In this document: positions 10,707 to 22,319 of the stretch, piece by piece
Position numbering within the stretch: the stretch's first letter is position 1
Layout: each line of letters opens with the position of its first letter
DNA from: Megaleporinus macrocephalus
Lineage: Eukaryota; Chordata; Actinopteri; Characiformes; Anostomidae
Reading direction: 5' to 3'
NCBI GenBank assembly: GCA_021613375.1
Contig: CM038703.1
Span: 24,478,194-24,542,193, forward strand
Length of the DNA: 64,000 nt
Made by a program: the position numbers and the translations under genes
The notes under the pieces: generated by a model
Database searches by the model: none
What the model saw: the letters and a program-made list of their open reading frames with translations, nothing else
Told to the model about the DNA's origin: nothing

Positions 10707-12719
10707 TAAGGATGCATATTATTCCTTCTTTATTCTTTTCTCTCATCATTAAATTAATAAATTGGAATTATATAACATGACAAAAACTTCATCACCTTTC
10801 ACCAAGAGCAAAAGACCAAATTCACAACAAGCTAATTCAGCTCTACAACTCTAGAAAAGGTCACCAGGCTGCCTCAGGGCTACAAAGATTGTATTATTGT
10901 TGTATTTTTGAATGCAAACTTGACTAAGTATAACATTATAAAAGTTATAGTTCAAATTTTAAGATAGCGACCAGTGGCATCAATGGGATTTGAATTGAGT
11001 GGTGATTTGAGAATTTGGAAACCATAAAATGATATAAAAAAAGGAATATTAAAAAAATTAAATGTTTCATAACAAAAGTAAGATTTAATGCTAATGTACT
11101 TTGAATTCTTTCTTGGATGCATAAAATTAAGCAGCAAGCGAACCTAGAAACAAACAAAAATTTCTGGTGTAAATTTAAAGTGTATGGATAAAATAAGGAA
11201 AGGGTGACAGGCAGCTAGAAATGAGAGGTCTAGCTTGCTAATTTTGGTTATGCTGGCTTAGTTTAAATTCCATTTGTCTGACCCTGAAACTGTTTTATGT
11301 GGAAAGGACAAGAGAAGTCAGCCTTGTGATTGGTTAGGAAATTCTTACGAAATTATTAGCCAAGATTGGGAATGCCGAGTTTGCATCGAGAAAAGAGAAA
11401 CATGGTGATTAACTAATAAGAAAGAAACACAGACTTAGGTTTCCTGGGGCTTTAAAGCAATACCTTCCATACACTTCTGTGCTTGTGGGAGATCTATGGA
11501 TAAATTGGTGCGAAGCAGTCTACCAAAAAAAATAACAACAAGGAAAGCTATATGTTTCATTGAAAGCCTCCATTATAAACATCTAGTATCATGGAGGAGT
11601 AGGAAGTGATGCAGTTGATGTATTTAGGCCTCAACCTATTACTGATTATTCAACCGTTACCTAGACAATAGTATATAGTGCTAAACTGCATTTAAATATC
11701 AGTAACATTTTGATTTTAAACTTAGTGAATAAGGTGATGGGTATGATTCTTGGTCTATGCTGAGACTAAATCAATGCATCTGTAAATGGATAAATGCTTT
11801 AGCACTAATATTGTTGGATAAGATGGAAATGTTGTTGTTAATATTAGCTGACTGGCTAAAGGCTTGTGCGTCATCCGCTCTGACGTTCCAGGAGTGCTGA
11901 ATCTCTGACCTACTCAACAAGCCATTATATAACTCTGTTTACCTCAGCTTAAATAGTGTCTATTAGTGCAGACTGTATATGTTTTAAGCAATTCATCAGT
12001 AAATAATAAAATTTATACAGCACACTGCACTTACTCAGTCAGTCAAGACATGAGTATTAACTTTGCTTTAATTGCTTCTTTATTGGAACTAGAGTATAAT
12101 GTAACTACCTAGCAGTAGCAAATTGTAATTATTAGAGCTAGACCTTCAGTTGTAGCCAAGCAAAAAAACACATACATTTACATACATTTTTTGTCCAGTC
12201 TAGAATAAAAAATAAACATTTGAAGCTTGAAAACACCAAACATATTAAAATAAATTTTACCTGTAGATTCAGTGAAGAGCCAGGCATAGAGCTGCTGCCG
12301 GTCTTAGAGTATGACTCACATTTACTGTCACTGATGTATCTTTGACTTCTAGCAAGCCTACAGCTGGGGTCTTAAACTTAAACCTGGGGGCCACTAGACA
12401 ATTAATCTACATACACAATCTATGTATTATTAATATTACTATTATTAAAGTAATACTAATATTAACTAATATTAACTAACATTAGTAAACTTTTAAACAT
12501 CAGCAAAAAATCTACATAAGTCTAGGGAAAACACTTACTCCTGGCAAGTATGTAGCACTCATAGCTTCCGTAGTGAGCTCTCTGTCAGCCAACCTCATAT
12601 CTTCAAAATGATACGTTTTCCGGAGAAGAATAATATATTCTTCTCCTGAATTAAACAGAAACTCCCCGAATTAAACTCAAACTTTAAAAATCTCAATCAG
12701 TTTGTTTAAATAACTTATT

Positions 12720-15110
12720 AGAATAGAATATTAGATCCTGTGTCTAGCTGCAGCGTTTCTGAACTAAGGTTTGGTTTGTTTAATATAAGATCACTGAACT
12801 CTAAGGCTGTCATTTTAAATCTTACTTTCACAATCTTACTTTCAATTCTTTTGAAATTCTTTTCAAAAACATCACCAATCTGACCACTAACAGAGGTGTA
12901 CTCACCCTAATTAGTATTTATAGACCGTGAGGACCGTATTCTGAATTCAGAATTCAGTGACTTTGTTGCAGACCTAGTAGTGAGCACTGAGTAGGTAATA
13001 ATTGCAGGAGATTTTAATATTCACTTTGAGAACTCAGCAGATCTATTAAAAAGGCTTTCTCATCTATCTTAGACTCTGTATGTCTCACTTAGAATGTAAT
13101 AGGGCCTACACATTCCTGTAATCACACTCTAGATCTAGTTTTGACTCTAGGTGTTGATATACATATATACATAAATCAACACCTACTGTTCTTCCACAGA
13201 CTTAAGTAGTTTCAGATCATTACCTAATTTCTTATGAATTTAGTCTTCACCCCGCAACTGCATAAAGCGTTCAATAATGCCAAATACACCTCAGCACTTT
13301 ACTGAAATCCTTCCGGATTTATCCACTATAGCTTTCCCTTCAGAACCAACAGAACTAGACAAATTAAGAGAAAACATTCCGATCAACTTTAGACAATGTT
13401 GCACCCATAAAAGCTAAAAGGATGCAACAGAAAAAGCTTGCTCCGTGGTACAACAATGAAATTCGCACCTTAAGACAGACAGTACAGAAATTAGCGCAAA
13501 AATGGTGAGTGACCAAGCTGGAGGTATTTCACTCTGCTTGGAAGGACAGCCTTAGCAGATACAGAAAGGCACTTATTAAAACACGCTCAGCCTACCTGTC
13601 CTCACTAATCGAACACAACAAAATCCATCCTAGAGTTTTATTTAGCACAATCACAAAACTTACCAAAAACCAGGCAGGAACTGAACCTCAAATACCCACT
13701 AACTACAGCAGCAATGATTTAATGGACTTTTTCAATAGCAAAAAGGGAAATATTAGACAAATAGTTCTACCAAAACAAGTATCCTATCCTTCATCTGGTT
13801 TGGCTGAGACAGCACGAAATGTGGTTACAGAAGAAAGACTAGAAACATTTTGTCCACTTAAGCAGTCAGAACTAGAAAAACTTTTCTCTTCTTCAAATTC
13901 TGCTACATGCACACGTGATATGATTCCAACAAACCTATTAAAACAAGTACTACCAGCTATAATTAAGCCTATCTTAACTATTATTAACTCTTCTTTTAGC
14001 CTGGGTCATGTACCAAAACCATTCAAGCTAGCAGTTATTAAACCTTTGATAAAGAAACCAAATCCAGTTAAAGACCTATTTTCAACTTTTATTTCAACAT
14101 TTATTTCTAAGATTTTAGAAAAGGCTGTAGCTCGACAACTCTGTTCCTATCTACATAAGAACAACATTTATGAAAAATTCCAATCTGGTTTTAGGCCCCA
14201 CCACAGCACAGAGACAGCTTTAGTTAAGATAACAAATTATCTTCTTCTTGCCTCTGATCGAGACCACGTATCTCTGCTGGTATTACTCGATCTAAGTGTA
14301 GCTTTTTACACTACAAATCACAGTATTCTCTTGGACAGATTAGAAAATATGGTTGGAATCACAGGAACAGCGTTATGCTGGTTCACATCTTACCTTATTG
14401 ACCGTTTCCAGTTTGTAAAGATAAATAATGTATCGTCTAACAGCTGTACATATCAACCAAACCAGATGATAAATCCAGAATAAATAAGATAGAAGATTGT
14501 GTCAGAGATATTAGACTTTGGATGCTGCAGAACTTCCTTCTTTTGAACCCTGATAATACGGAAGTTCTCCTTCTCGGTCCAAAGTTCTCCTGCTCGGACT
14601 AAATGTTCAGATTTAATGTTAAATTTCGCTGATTTCTCTGTAGTTCCTGGTTCAGTAGCCAAAAATCTTGGTGTAACAATTGACTCAGATCTGACATTTA
14701 ATCAACACCTAGGTAATATTACAAGGACAGCGTTTCTTCATCTGCGAAACATTTCAAAGTTAAGAAATGCGTTATCTGATGCTGAAAAGTTCATGCCTTT
14801 ATAACCTCAAGGCTAGACTACTGTAATGCATTGTTTTCAGGATGCTCCAGCAGGAACCTGAATAAACTTCAGTTAGTTCCGAACGCTGCAGATAGAGTAC
14901 TAACTAAAACCAGAACATTCCTTCACATCAGTTCAGTTTTATCAGCGCTACACTGGCTTCCTGTTAAATATCGACTATAAAATCTTTTATGTGGAATAAT
15001 CTCCCAGTTAATGTTCTTAACTTTTAAGTCAGGACTAAAAACATACTTGTTTAGTTTAGCTTTTAATAATTAGTCTTCCATTTTAGATAAAGGCAGGAGA
15101 TCTGGGGGTT
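12720..15110 (+). mobile_element. Defective L2/CR1-type LINE (endonuclease and reverse transcriptase remnants)
   Basis: A non-LTR retrotransposon reading left to right. The endonuclease region is recognisable in scattered frames near 12775-13150: a segment reading like NIRSLNSKAVIL, then AGDFNIHFEN, then a block reading like NHTLDLVLTLGVDI. The longest open frame, 13509-14483, carries reverse-transcriptase blocks: FISKILEKAVARQL, FQSGFRPHHSTETALVKITN, and SLLVLLDLSVAF. It then jumps from SSNSCTY to QPNQM, where intact relatives have the catalytic YADD segment, so the active site is deleted. The NYRPISNLP-type block before FISKILEK is also lost. Downstream frames show LNPDNTEVLLLGPK and KNLGVTIDSDLTF, the usual C-terminal region, ending in GLKTYLFSLAFNN near 15070. 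The copy cannot move by itself. Confidence 0.85.
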
Positions 15111-15115
15111 CATGG

Positions 15116-15310
15116 CAGTGTTAATTTTAACAGCAAATTTTGATTTAGTCTTAGTCACAGTGTTTTGACTAAAATGTCAAAAATGTTAGTTTTAGTCATA
15201 ATTTAGTCATCTGAATTGTTTTTAGTTTTAGTCTAGTTTAAGTCGACTAATTATCACAAGAATATAGTCGACTAAATCTACAGTGGATTTAGTCGACTAA
15301 AATATAAAGG
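15116..15310. mobile_element. Possible hAT-type element end rich in TTTAGTC repeats
   Basis: Directly after the LINE comes CAGTGTTAATTTTAACAG, resembling the terminus of a fish hAT family, followed by many TTTAGTC/GACTAAA words in both orientations. No matching opposite terminus was found before the minisatellite at 15897, so the copy may be truncated. 15310-15890 is AT-rich and unrecognised. Confidence 0.4.
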
Positions 15311-15896
15311 GTGTAAAATATAATGCTTTTTCTTCAGTTCCCTTAAATTATTTAAGTCATTATATATACTTACACGAAATGAAACACTTATTAACCAATT
15401 AAGGAATATTATTCATGTTTGAAAGACCAATACACACACAAACAGATTTAACAAACAACATCTGAGTTCTTCCGTAACTGCAAAGTGAAAAAGAGAAAAC
15501 TGTTATTTTATCCTTGTATCACCTTTTTATTTATCTCTAATTTATTTAATAATGGTTACTAGTGCTCTCAATCTAATTAAATTACATGCTCTGTGGTTAC
15601 CTAATCTACATTAATTGCATTTATCACTTTTTGCTATAAAAATTTTTTTAATTGTGCAATTCAAATATATTTTAGCATAACAGTAAATCAATGAATGAAA
15701 AACTGCCACATCTCCAGGTCTCAGTGTTTACTAGAGACACACAATGTACATTATGTACACTAATAAATTGCAAATAAAACTAGCTATTCTGTTTTGTGCA
15801 CTTTCTAGTGTGTATGCAGAGATTTGGGACATGATCATCAAACACAGATGGTTGGAGTTAGCTAGCTAGTCTCCCGACTCTGGCTCTGCACATATA

Positions 15897-16556
15897 GCGT
15901 TTCACCTGCTTCCCACTTACCTGATCAACTAATCTGACCATTAACACCACCTTACTGAGGTAATACAGTGCTTCACCTGCTTCCCACATACCTGATCCAA
16001 CTAATCTGATCATTAACACCACCTTACTAAGTTAATACAGCACTTCACCTGCTTCCCACATACCTGATCCAACTAATCTGATCATTAACACCACCTTACT
16101 GAGTTAATACAGCGCTTCACCTACTTCCCACATACCTGATCCAACTAATCTGATCATTAACACCACCTTACTAAGTTAATACAGCGCTTCACCTACTTCC
16201 CACATACCTGATCCAACTAATCTGATCATTAACACCACCTTACTGAGTTAATACAGCGCTTCACCTGCTTCCCACATACCTGATCCAACTAATCTGATCA
16301 TTAACACCACCTTACTAAGTTAATACAGCGCTTCACCTGCTTCCCACATACCTGATCAACTAATCTGACCATTAACACCACCTTACTGAGTTAATACAGC
16401 GCTTCACCTGCTTCCCACATACCTGATCAACTAATCTGATCATTAACACCACCTTACTGAGTTAATACAGCGCTTCACCTGCTTCCCACATACCTGATCA
16501 ACTAATCTGATCATTAACACCACCTTACTGAGTTAATACAGTGCTTTACCTGCTTT
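15897..16556. repeat. 72-bp minisatellite, about nine copies
   Basis: A unit of 71-72 bases starting GCGCTTCACCTGCTTCCCAC and including ACTAATCTGATCATTAACAC repeats about nine times with a partial tenth. Copies differ by single changes: CCAAC or CAAC, CTGAG or CTAAG, CTGCTT or CTACTT. Variants alternate in a way that suggests expansion by unequal exchange. It abuts a Gypsy pol remnant and may have arisen inside that element. Confidence 0.95.
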
Positions 16557-17400
16557 CAGGTATACCATAAAAGCGAAAGATATGGGCGTATAAAGCCTGT
16601 GGGTAAACTTGAGAACAAAATAAACTTAATTCTATGGGACAACAGGTCTATAAAGGTTAGGACTGTAGTATATCCATCAGATAGTGGCAGATTACTTATG
16701 AAGTCAATAGCAATGTGGGACCACAGGCATTCTGGAATGTAACTGTTTACGTTTACCTGCTGGACGGGTCTTGGGAGTTTTACTCTGAGCACAAATTGAG
16801 CAATTGGGGAAACAAACTTGTGTACATCCCTATTGATTCTCACCAATATCTAGCAGACAGGAGCTGTTGAGCGTGCACTTCCCTTGGGTCACCAGAGGTA
16901 AGAGATAAATGGGCCCATGTGATCAATTTATCCCTAAATGGCGGAGGGTCTTATTAGGGGGGCACTGGCTGGAAACTGTTGTATTCTAAAGCGCTCAATA
17001 TCTTCATCTATTTCCAAACAAATAGCAGCGATCTTAAGAAAGGAAGGGAGAATATTTTTGTAAATGGATGGATTTTTACTAGTTCATGAATGCGTGAGAG
17101 CGCACCAGCTTTTGTGTTGGGGAGCCAGGTCTGAACGAAATAATAAATCGGAAGCGTGAAAAAAAACAAAGACCAGCTGGCCTGGCGTGGGTTCAGGCGT
17201 TTAGTGGGTTTTAGATATTCCAGATTTTTGTGGTCCGTTAATAACAAAAAGGGATGATCAGACCCCTCCAGCCAATGTCTTCATTCTTCAAAAGCTAACT
17301 TGACTGCTAGTAATTCTCGGTCGCTGATGCTCGGTTGCTAAATGCGTTCTGCGGCGGTCAGTTTGTGTGAATAAAACGGTACCAGGAATAATTTTGGTGG
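16556..17400 (-). mobile_element. Ty3/Gypsy pol remnant (RNase H then integrase)
   Basis: Read on the minus strand. An RNase H region at about 17400-17008 includes [39 protein letters not shown] and ALSRIHE. An integrase region at 16846-16556 includes ECLWSHIAIDFISNLPLSDG and TVLTFIDLLSH. The order is that of Gypsy-type polyproteins. The frames are broken by stops and a deletion between the two blocks, so it is a dead fragment. No LTRs were identified, although the GC-richer 17400-17640 could be adjoining element sequence. Confidence 0.85.
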
Positions 17401-17779
17401 GTTATCACTAGGCAAAGATCGAGGTCAAAAGGCAGAACAAAAGGGTCAATACCGGAAATACAAGATAACAAGGAACGTAAGCTTCAATCAAAATTCCAGC
17501 GAGGCAGAACGGGGTTAGTCAGCTGATTGCGGCTCGGCCAAGATATGATTCAGAGCTGCCGGCTGGGAGATGTAGTTCCGAGACACGTTAGAGCTAGCGG
17601 AAACAGAGGGAGGCGTGACAGGGAGAGACTCAAAACAGTAATATTACACTGGCACGTAAACTAACAAAAACAGCATAAAGTACAGCAAAATTAATAAATG
17701 ATTAAGTACAGTTAATGATATTCTATCAACAGATTTGTAAACAGTATTATATTAGAATTTTAGAATTTTTTTGAATTTA

Positions 17780-18055
17780 GACACTCTAATTTGCCACATG
17801 TGTTTTTTTTTGTACACAGCGGAATTTAACCTCTGTATTTAACCCATCCGTGCAATGAAACACCCACATATACACATACTAGTGTACACACACTGGGGGG
17901 CAGTGAGCACACGTGCCCGGAGCGGTGGGCAGCCCTATCCACGGCGCCCATGGAGCAGTTGGGGTTAGGTGCCTTGCTTAAGGGCACCTCAGTCGTGGCC
18001 TGGGGGATCCCGGGGATCGAACCGGCGACCTTCCGGTCACCAGAAGATATTAACA
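17780..18055 (-). repeat. Fish dispersed repeat, copy 1
   Basis: Contains CAGTGAGCACACGTGCCCGG, then GGAGCAGTTGGGGTTAGGTG, CTTAAGGGCACCTCAG and a GATCGAACCGGCGACCTTCC end, wording found very widely in fish genomes. Shortened relatives occur at 24040-24150 and 58230-58385 in this window. The open frame on its minus strand is a by-product of the repeat. Confidence 0.7.
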
Positions 18056-18059
18056 ATCA

Positions 18060-19080
18060 ACCTCAGCATTCCATCACATTATTATTCTTTTAATACTTGC
18101 AATGTTTGATAAGGAGTTTCACCTTAAATGGTGTCTGAATGCATCAGTGGCTCACTGCTGCACCATGTGAGGTGGAATGGAAAACTCAAACAAGAAGACT
18201 TTGACTTTGTGTTAAAATATCCTACCTAAAGTCAATATTATAAATATAGAGGGTATATGTATGGTAAGACATTTGAATTTGATTGAAATGACTCTTTGAC
18301 TCTTTGACACTTTATTTTTAACCAAGACAGCCTGATGAAAAAGTATTTTAAATGGAAATGCCTGGTATAGCATTTCCAAGTTGCAGTTTCCAAGGCCCGA
18401 TAATTGCTAATTAGCATGACTATTCAGAGTAGCTTTGCAGCTTATCTGCTAAGATGTTCATCCTAGATCAACTTGTTCAACAAAACTGTGTTCTTGTCTT
18501 GAGCATATTTAATATTATTCAGCCATACAGGAACAAGCTTGGGTACAAAAGGGTATTAACAAAAAAACAGACAGTCAGATGAAGGCCAAAACCAAAAATC
18601 ACCAAAATAGAGACAGTCCAAATTAAATAATTCCATTCCATTCACATTTGCCATTAGGTGCGCTAGTATTGACATTTTATTTTCACAATGATTCAAGAGT
18701 AGCCTAAATAATTTTACATTCTCCTTTAGAAAAATGTGTCTGCGTGTGTCTACAGTCACCAGAAAAAAATGGAGTTGATTTATTTTACTGATTTGAAGTT
18801 ATTCAAGCTGGAGTAGAGAGTGAACAGGGGGTCCCCCCCACTGGTCTATTGGGTATATTTATACATATATAATCATAAACCCCACATGTAAAAATGTATT
18901 TCTTTTCTTTTCTTGACAAAATAATGTCATGCATAATTTTTAGGCCATTTTACCATGTTTTACATGTTTATTATAAGTCCGTAACTAAATTATCTTCTTG
19001 GAAAAAACTCAGCCAGTTAATAGGCCCATACTGCACCTTAATTTTGGTATCGTTTGGAGCTGTTTATCTGGTGTAAAACT
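18060..19080. other. Intergenic DNA, no gene seen
   Basis: AT-rich sequence without recognisable exons or element termini on either strand. Confidence 0.4.
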
Positions 19081-19084
19081 CCCT

Positions 19085-20075
19085 CTGCTGCCCGATTTCA
19101 GTACATTACCGCGGTTACCCTTTTTCTTTGGTTTGTGACTTTGCTTAGGGTTCATAGTTAATGTTTGGACTGTTGTTTTGCGTTTCCACTCTGGGCGCTG
19201 CGCTCTGAATGCGCTGTGAGACTCAAAAACACACCCGTTTTCCTGAACCACCCGCCTTCTCAGTTACGCGTCCAGATATCTCCGCACCTGATTGGTCCAC
19301 AGACTTGATTGACATGGCATTGGAAAGAAGAAGGGCGGGGCTTTAAGGGGATGTGTGTAAAATGGAGTTCGAAATGGAACATATTTTAATAAATTTTCAT
19401 TTCGATGGCTTTTATTTTGATCTGTCGGATTTCCGGAGTACCCCTTAACGATCGGACTGACGGAAAAACACAAGTTTGGTCTCGTTTTGAAGCTGACAGT
19501 CTGAGGTATGTGGCTGGCTTGGAGTTGTTTTGTTGGTGCGGACTGACGGAAAAACACAAGTTTGGTCTCGTTTTGAAGCTGACAGTCTGAGGTATGTGGC
19601 TGGCTTGGAGTTGTTTTGGTGGTGCGTTTCTGTGGCGACTAAGAGCCTTTACGCGTCGCAACAACGCGGAAGTTGCGGCGGCGCTAGGGGGCGTGTTACT
19701 TCTCGGAAAAGCTATTCTTTATTTTTTTATTTTACTCCTACATTTCAGAGTATAATAGCTTACACCATCAAAATCGTAATGAGGTTCTCCCCGTTCGTTT
19801 GATGTATAATATGTCCAGATTGGCCAAATGATGGCTTTACAAAAAATAAAAATGTTCGTAGTGTACCTGATATTTTGTCATACTAACGCTCTGGACAAGG
19901 TAGTTTTTTTACCAAAATATTTATTTTCTGAATGACATTAAAGAAAAAATGGCAAAACGACCGAGATTCTAAGCTTTCATATGGTACCTTGGTTGTCTTT
20001 GGTGGAACTGTAGATCTTCAGATATATCCTTAAATATATTTATTATTGATTCGGGCGCGTTAAGAGGTTAAGCAA
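19085..20075. repeat. CpG-richer repeat-like block of unknown family
   Basis: Composition shifts here to a higher CpG level than the flanks, with words such as GCGGAAGTTGCGGCGGCGC and a right end GGGCGCGTTAAGAGGTTAA that resembles termini of fish DNA elements. It contains the 86-bp tandem duplication. No coding family was recognised. A transposon or LTR origin is an inference. Confidence 0.35.
19453..19625. repeat. 86-bp tandem duplication
   Basis: Bases 19453-19538 and 19539-19624 are virtually identical, starting CGGACTGACGGAAAAACACA and ending GGAGTTGTTTTG(T/G)TGGTG. Only one difference was noticed, so the duplication is recent or maintained. Confidence 0.95.
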
Positions 20076-20079
20076 TTAC

Positions 20080-21240
20080 CATCTTACCCTGTGCTGTGAC
20101 ATGTTGTCACGATCTGCCTTCTTCTGTCACTCTCTGTCTTTTGTTTACATTCCCCCATCCTAGCCATGTGCTTATATGTTTTTGTTTTGGTCAAGTGGTC
20201 CCATCTGTAAAAGCTCCATTGTCGCTGAATGTTATCTACACATTGTGGGGCAACATATGCTGCCTTTAAGATGCTGCCTTTTCTAAAATGTCTATGCTTA
20301 TGTCAACATGATAATGACAAGAAACATTCTGCACATTACAGCAGCATGACTGTGTAATCAGAGAGTGTGAGTGCTAGACTGGCCTGTCTCCAAATAAAAA
20401 AAACATGCAGTGCATTATTACTGCAACAGTAAACAGCACCATACAGTTGCACAGCTTAAGACTATAACTAAAGATTAAAATTTACTTAGTGTCTTCAGTT
20501 TATTTGGTGCTTTTAAAAGGAAAGGTGATGTGATACAGTAGTAAACATGCTTTTTTTTGTAAATTATTTTGGAATGTGTTGAATACTTGGAATAAGCATA
20601 TATCTAGAAAAAAGGTTTATAACATGAAACATCAATATACAGTATTTTTGTATTTAACAGAATTTGGCAATCACTGCTATCAGTTGTTACTAGCATACTG
20701 TTCCAAATTTTTAGTAACTAGATTTTTTAAAAGCGCAGTGGAGAGAAGACCATTCGTGGCAGTGGTCAAGAAACCCAGTGGCTTTGATGCTGCACTGCAA
20801 AGAATAGATTAGACCTGCTGACCGGCTGTTGGGTTTTTGTAGCTATGTATAACATTATGGTTGTGCCTGTGGTTTACAGTGCACAGTCTTCTACCATGTA
20901 GTGTGTGTGAGTCTGTGTGTATGTGTGTGTGAGGTTCAACTTGCTGAATAGACAGAATAATGCTGGCTGCACTTGAAGTGTTTGTTAGCTCTGGCACACA
21001 CAAACCATTTCAGCAGAACCCTGTGGAATCTAGACAAATTCTCTCTCTCCCTCTGTCTCCCTTTTATTCCAGTTTAAATTTCACACTTCACACAGCCAGA
21101 TTAAGAGGTGGGAGGATTTATGCAATGAGAAAAATAGAAAATATGAAGCGGGAAATACAGTAATTATGGATTAAATATGTAGAATTATATTGTCTGTACA
21201 CAATGTGTACTTATTTTCACCTTTAAAAACAAAACATGCA
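20080..21240. other. Intergenic DNA, no gene seen
   Basis: No splice-bounded coding sequence or clear element was found. The short TGTGTG runs near 20900 are the only low-complexity feature. Confidence 0.4.
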
Positions 21241-21243
21241 ATT

Positions 21244-21247
<4 letters not shown>

Positions 21248-21286
<39 letters not shown>
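21248..21286. repeat. (TA)n microsatellite
   Basis: About 19 uninterrupted TA units. Confidence 0.97.
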
Positions 21287-21289
<3 letters not shown>

Positions 21290-21429
21290 TTTGTGACTGT
21301 TAAGCCTAAAGAATCCTTGTTTGTTCTCTCACTGATGTTGTAGTATGAGACAGAGAAAACTTTTACAGCAAATTCTTTAGAAATGTTACCCTAGACTTCT
21401 CCACAGATCTTCCTGAAACACAATCATTA

Positions 21430-21960
21430 TTGACTCAAAGGGAGTCAGGTTCATTCCTTTTCTTCAACTGCCCAGTGCTTTTCAGACTGCGAAATGTTTG
21501 TTTCAGCATGTTTTTCACATTTTGGTACACCAGAAGATATAGTGTCAGACATCAGTTCACTTTGCGAGTGGTCTGCCTTTATAGAGAATCTAGGCATTTC
21601 AGTTATTTTGACCTCAGATTATCACCCACAGTCTAATGGTCAGTGTGAACTAGATAATTAGAAGATTGCTCAAAATTCTTTAATTAATTTCACTACAAAC
21701 ATCACCCCATTCCAGTGTATGCCTGGTAATCAACCTCCACTAATGCCTGGTCTTTCAAACCAATAGATGTTTCCACAATTGATCACTGAATGAGATGGAG
21801 TGAGTAGCTGTGGCAGGAGGCCTACCATCAGATTAAGGCTGTCCTACGACATCAGAAATGTCAAGCTAATAAAGTAAAAAAATTAATGCCTAGATACATT
21901 GGTCCAGTTAAGGTGCTCAGCTGGTCAATAATGTCGCAAACACAACAATTGGATCTACCT
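21430..21960 (+). mobile_element. Ty3/Gypsy integrase remnant
   Basis: Plus-strand frames show decayed integrase core and tail: [11 protein letters not shown] followed by FASGL, an [16 protein letters not shown] block written across shifted frames near 21605-21650, AQNSLINFTTNITPFQC, then GNQPPLMPG and a WQEAYHQIKAVLRHQKCQAN-like stretch. Stops and shifts interrupt it throughout. It is a pol scrap, in the opposite direction to the Gypsy scrap at 16.6-17.4 kb. Confidence 0.75.
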
Positions 21961-22319
21961 CCTTAATATTGTTTCTGTCCATTCTTGCTCCTGGGTCATG
22001 GGTCATTGCCAGTGAGATATTAATCTTAACTACTGAGCTACATAGGTTTCAAGCAATTGCTATAACAGCTTATAAGGCAAGTATATTGCCACGGCGTTGT
22101 TATGTCTATCGAGGCTTGAGACAACGCCAGTGTCAGATATTCCATTACTCAGAGGGCTTAAATATATGTTCATTCTGGACTCTATCTCATACAGTTGTTC
22201 ATGATATATTTCATACTGCATTCTGTATAATCTGTGCTGTCTGTCTCCTTACTGCCACCACTTTTGCACTTCTAAATGTGCACTCTTTCTAATAAATTGC
22301 CTGTGTTGTATACTGGATA

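Larger units (their letters stand above)
8580..12715. other. Intergenic AT-rich DNA, no gene seen
   Basis: Apart from the degenerate repeats listed separately near 10449-10705, nothing recognisable is present. An open frame at 9226-9444 starting MKDWLTQLGLDG lacks splice context and family resemblance and is not called a gene. Confidence 0.5.

Noticed and set aside
15897..16556. Regular repeats that might be mistaken for a CRISPR array
   Set aside because: Units are directly adjacent with no unique spacers, in a vertebrate genome; it is a minisatellite.
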